Assembly: GCA_002337215.1 (NCBI GenBank)
Contig: DDFO01000060.1
Span: forward strand, 52,032 to 59,015
Direction: 5' to 3'
Source: Phycisphaerales bacterium UBA1926
GTDB lineage: Bacteria; Planctomycetota; Phycisphaerae; Phycisphaerales; UBA1924
Length of the DNA: 6,984 bases
Each line of letters opens with the position of its first letter. Position 1 is the stretch's first letter. This document shows positions 5,633 through 6,984 of the stretch, piece after piece. The position numbers were made by a program, and so were the translations under genes. Below the pieces are notes generated by a model. It saw nothing but the letters and a program-made list of their open reading frames with translations, had not been told where the DNA came from and made no database searches.

Positions 5633-6984
5633 ATGACCTCACCGAACCCCGGCGACAGCGCCGTGAATCTCAGAAACGTCGCGATCATCGCGCACGTCGA
5701 CCACGGCAAAACCAGCCTCGTCGACCAGCTTCTCAAGCAGTCGGGCAACTTCCGCGCCGGGGAGCTCGACAAGCTCGCCGGAGGGCAGCACGGCCTGATC
5801 ATGGACTCCAACGACCTCGAAAGAGAGCGTGGGATCACGATCCTGTCGAAGAACTGCGCTGTCAACTACCACTCAGAGGACGGGCACGACTACCGCATCA
5901 ACATCGTCGATACCCCGGGCCACGCCGACTTCGGCGGCGAGGTCGAACGCGTCCTCCGCCTCGCCGACGGCTGCCTCCTGGTCGTCGATGCCTTTGAGGG
6001 CCCCATGCCCCAGACACGGTTCGTGCTGGGCAAAGCGCTCGAGGCTGGGCTCAAGCCCACGGTGGTCGTCAACAAGTGCGACCGCCCCGACGGCGAGCCC
6101 GACCGGGTCGTCAACGAGGTCTTCGACCTGCTCGTCTCGCTCGGCGCCGACGACGACAAGCTCGATTTTCCAGTCGTCTTCGCCAGCGCCAAGGGCGGCT
6201 GGTCGGTCGACCAGTGGCCCACCGAGAACTACGAAGAAGGCGACATGCGCCCGATCTTCGAGGCGATCGTCAAGCACGTCCCCCATCCCGAGGCTTACCC
6301 CGAGAAGCCGCTGCAGATGCTCATCACGAGCGTCGACTTCTCCGACTACGTCGGCCGCATCGGCATCGGGCGTGTCTTCAGCGGAACGATCAAGGCGGGC
6401 ATGCCGGTCGTTCTCGTCCACGAGAACGAGCCCGATGCGAAGCCGAAGAAGGGCAAGATCGGCAAGCTCCTCGGGTTCGAGGGCCTCGCCCGCAAAGAGG
6501 TTGACCGGGTGGAAGCGGGCGATCTCTGCGCCGTCACCGGGCTCGACGACTTCGACATCGGCGACACCGTCTGCGACCCCGAGCACCCCGACGCACTCCC
6601 CGCCGTGAGCGTGGACGAGCCGACCATCTCGATGACTTTCCGCATCAACGACTCGCCTTTCGCCGGCCAGGAGGGCGACTACGTCACCAGCCGACAGATC
6701 AAAACACGGCTGGAGAAGGAACTCGAGCACAACGTTGCGCTCCGCGTCGAACCCGGCGCGGGCTCTGACGAATTCATGGTCTCAGGACGGGGCATCCTCC
6801 ACCTGGGCATCCTGATCGAGACCATGCGCCGCGAGGGATTCGAACTGGCAATCGGACGCCCCATCGTGATCCAGAAGGAGATCGACGGGGTCATGCACGA
6901 GCCGATCGAGGAACTCGTCGTCGATTGCCCCAACGCCACCGTGGGCGGCGTCATGCAGCTCGTCGGCGAGCGCAAGGGCGAGAT
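5633..6984 (+). CDS. typA: TypA/BipA ribosome-associated translational GTPase (3' end outside window)
   Basis: The first 450 codons of a protein usually a little over 600 residues long are present; the frame is open to the window edge. TypA/BipA binds the ribosome much like EF-G and aids 50S assembly and growth under stress or cold. Seen: G1 AHVDHGKT (20-27), the switch I signature RERGITI (64-70), G3 [12 protein letters not shown] (93-104), G4 NKCD (147-150) and G5 SAK (185-187). A beta-barrel domain II follows (~225-320, [20 protein letters not shown] at 240-259). Domain III includes [16 protein letters not shown] (333-348), a BipA-type sequence, and [21 protein letters not shown] (384-404). 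The start of the EF-G V-like domain has EPIEELVVD (423-431) and [13 protein letters not shown] (438-450), where BipA has its family-specific GSVMQ-LGERKG. These features separate it from LepA and EF-G. ATG 5633 has AAAGGG five bases upstream. It starts 48 bases after the preceding stop and may be co-transcribed or have its own weak promoter. Confidence 0.96.
   Translation, partial: MTSPNPGDSAVNLRNVAIIAHVDHGKTSLVDQLLKQSGNFRAGELDKLAGGQHGLIMDSNDLERERGITILSKNCAVNYHSEDGHDYRINIVDTPGHADFGGEVERVLRLADGCLLVVDAFEGPMPQTRFVLGKALEAGLKPTVVVNKCDRPDGEPDRVVNEVFDLLVSLGADDDKLDFPVVFASAKGGWSVDQWPTENYEEGDMRPIFEAIVKHVPHPEAYPEKPLQMLITSVDFSDYVGRIGIGRVFSGTIKAGMPVVLVHENEPDAKPKKGKIGKLLGFEGLARKEVDRVEAGDLCAVTGLDDFDIGDTVCDPEHPDALPAVSVDEPTISMTFRINDSPFAGQEGDYVTSRQIKTRLEKELEHNVALRVEPGAGSDEFMVSGRGILHLGILIETMRREGFELAIGRPIVIQKEIDGVMHEPIEELVVDCPNATVGGVMQLVGERKGE

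Noticed and set aside
1..6984. CRISPR array, tRNA or rRNA genes, insertion sequences, attachment sites
   Set aside because: No regularly spaced repeats, cloverleaf or rRNA sequence, transposase, integrase or flanking inverted repeats were seen in the window.

Overview
The window is GC-rich bacterial DNA. Every convincing gene lies on the + strand: a quinone C-methyltransferase at the left end, a stand-alone cobalamin-binding-fold protein, an ECF-type sigma factor with a membrane-anchored anti-sigma partner, a large secreted protein of unknown family, and the first ~450 codons of the ribosome-associated GTPase TypA/BipA. The GC-rich codon use, the sparse and variable Shine-Dalgarno sequences, and the ECF sigma / non-zinc anti-sigma pair beside a large uncharacterised exported protein would suit a planctomycete-like bacterium, perhaps Phycisphaerae. 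That placement is a guess from style; no marker here proves it.

Layout. 9-764 encodes an intact UbiE/MenG methyltransferase whose start lies at the window edge. 765-1064 is a ~300-base non-coding stretch with a possible promoter at its left end, two perfect GC hairpins, and an unusually strong Shine-Dalgarno sequence that sits 37 bases from the nearest usable start. 1065-1772 encodes a 235-residue protein with a helical cap plus a B12-binding Rossmann fold, in which the usual cobalamin-contact motifs are altered. A textbook intrinsic terminator (1809-1842) closes that unit. The sigma unit follows: a promoter-like block near 1895-1924, the sigma gene (2036-2686), and the anti-sigma-like gene (2683-3696), which overlaps it by four bases. 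The next gap (3697-3850) carries a 14-base palindrome merging into three 8-base tandem repeats, directly against a second promoter-like block that resembles the one before the sigma gene. It precedes a 577-codon gene for an exported protein (3851-5584). typA starts at 5633 behind a small hairpin covering its ribosome binding site and runs off the right end.

How the parts may work together. The sigma and anti-sigma genes look co-transcribed and translationally coupled. The two similar promoter-like blocks (GCAACT, 17-18 bases, then TATATT or TATTGT, with a run of seven C between) suggest that the sigma factor may control itself and the downstream secreted protein. That would make 1895-5584 a small cell-envelope signalling module. 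This is the most interesting hypothesis in the window, but it rests on two sites read by eye. The methyltransferase and TypA look like ordinary housekeeping neighbours.
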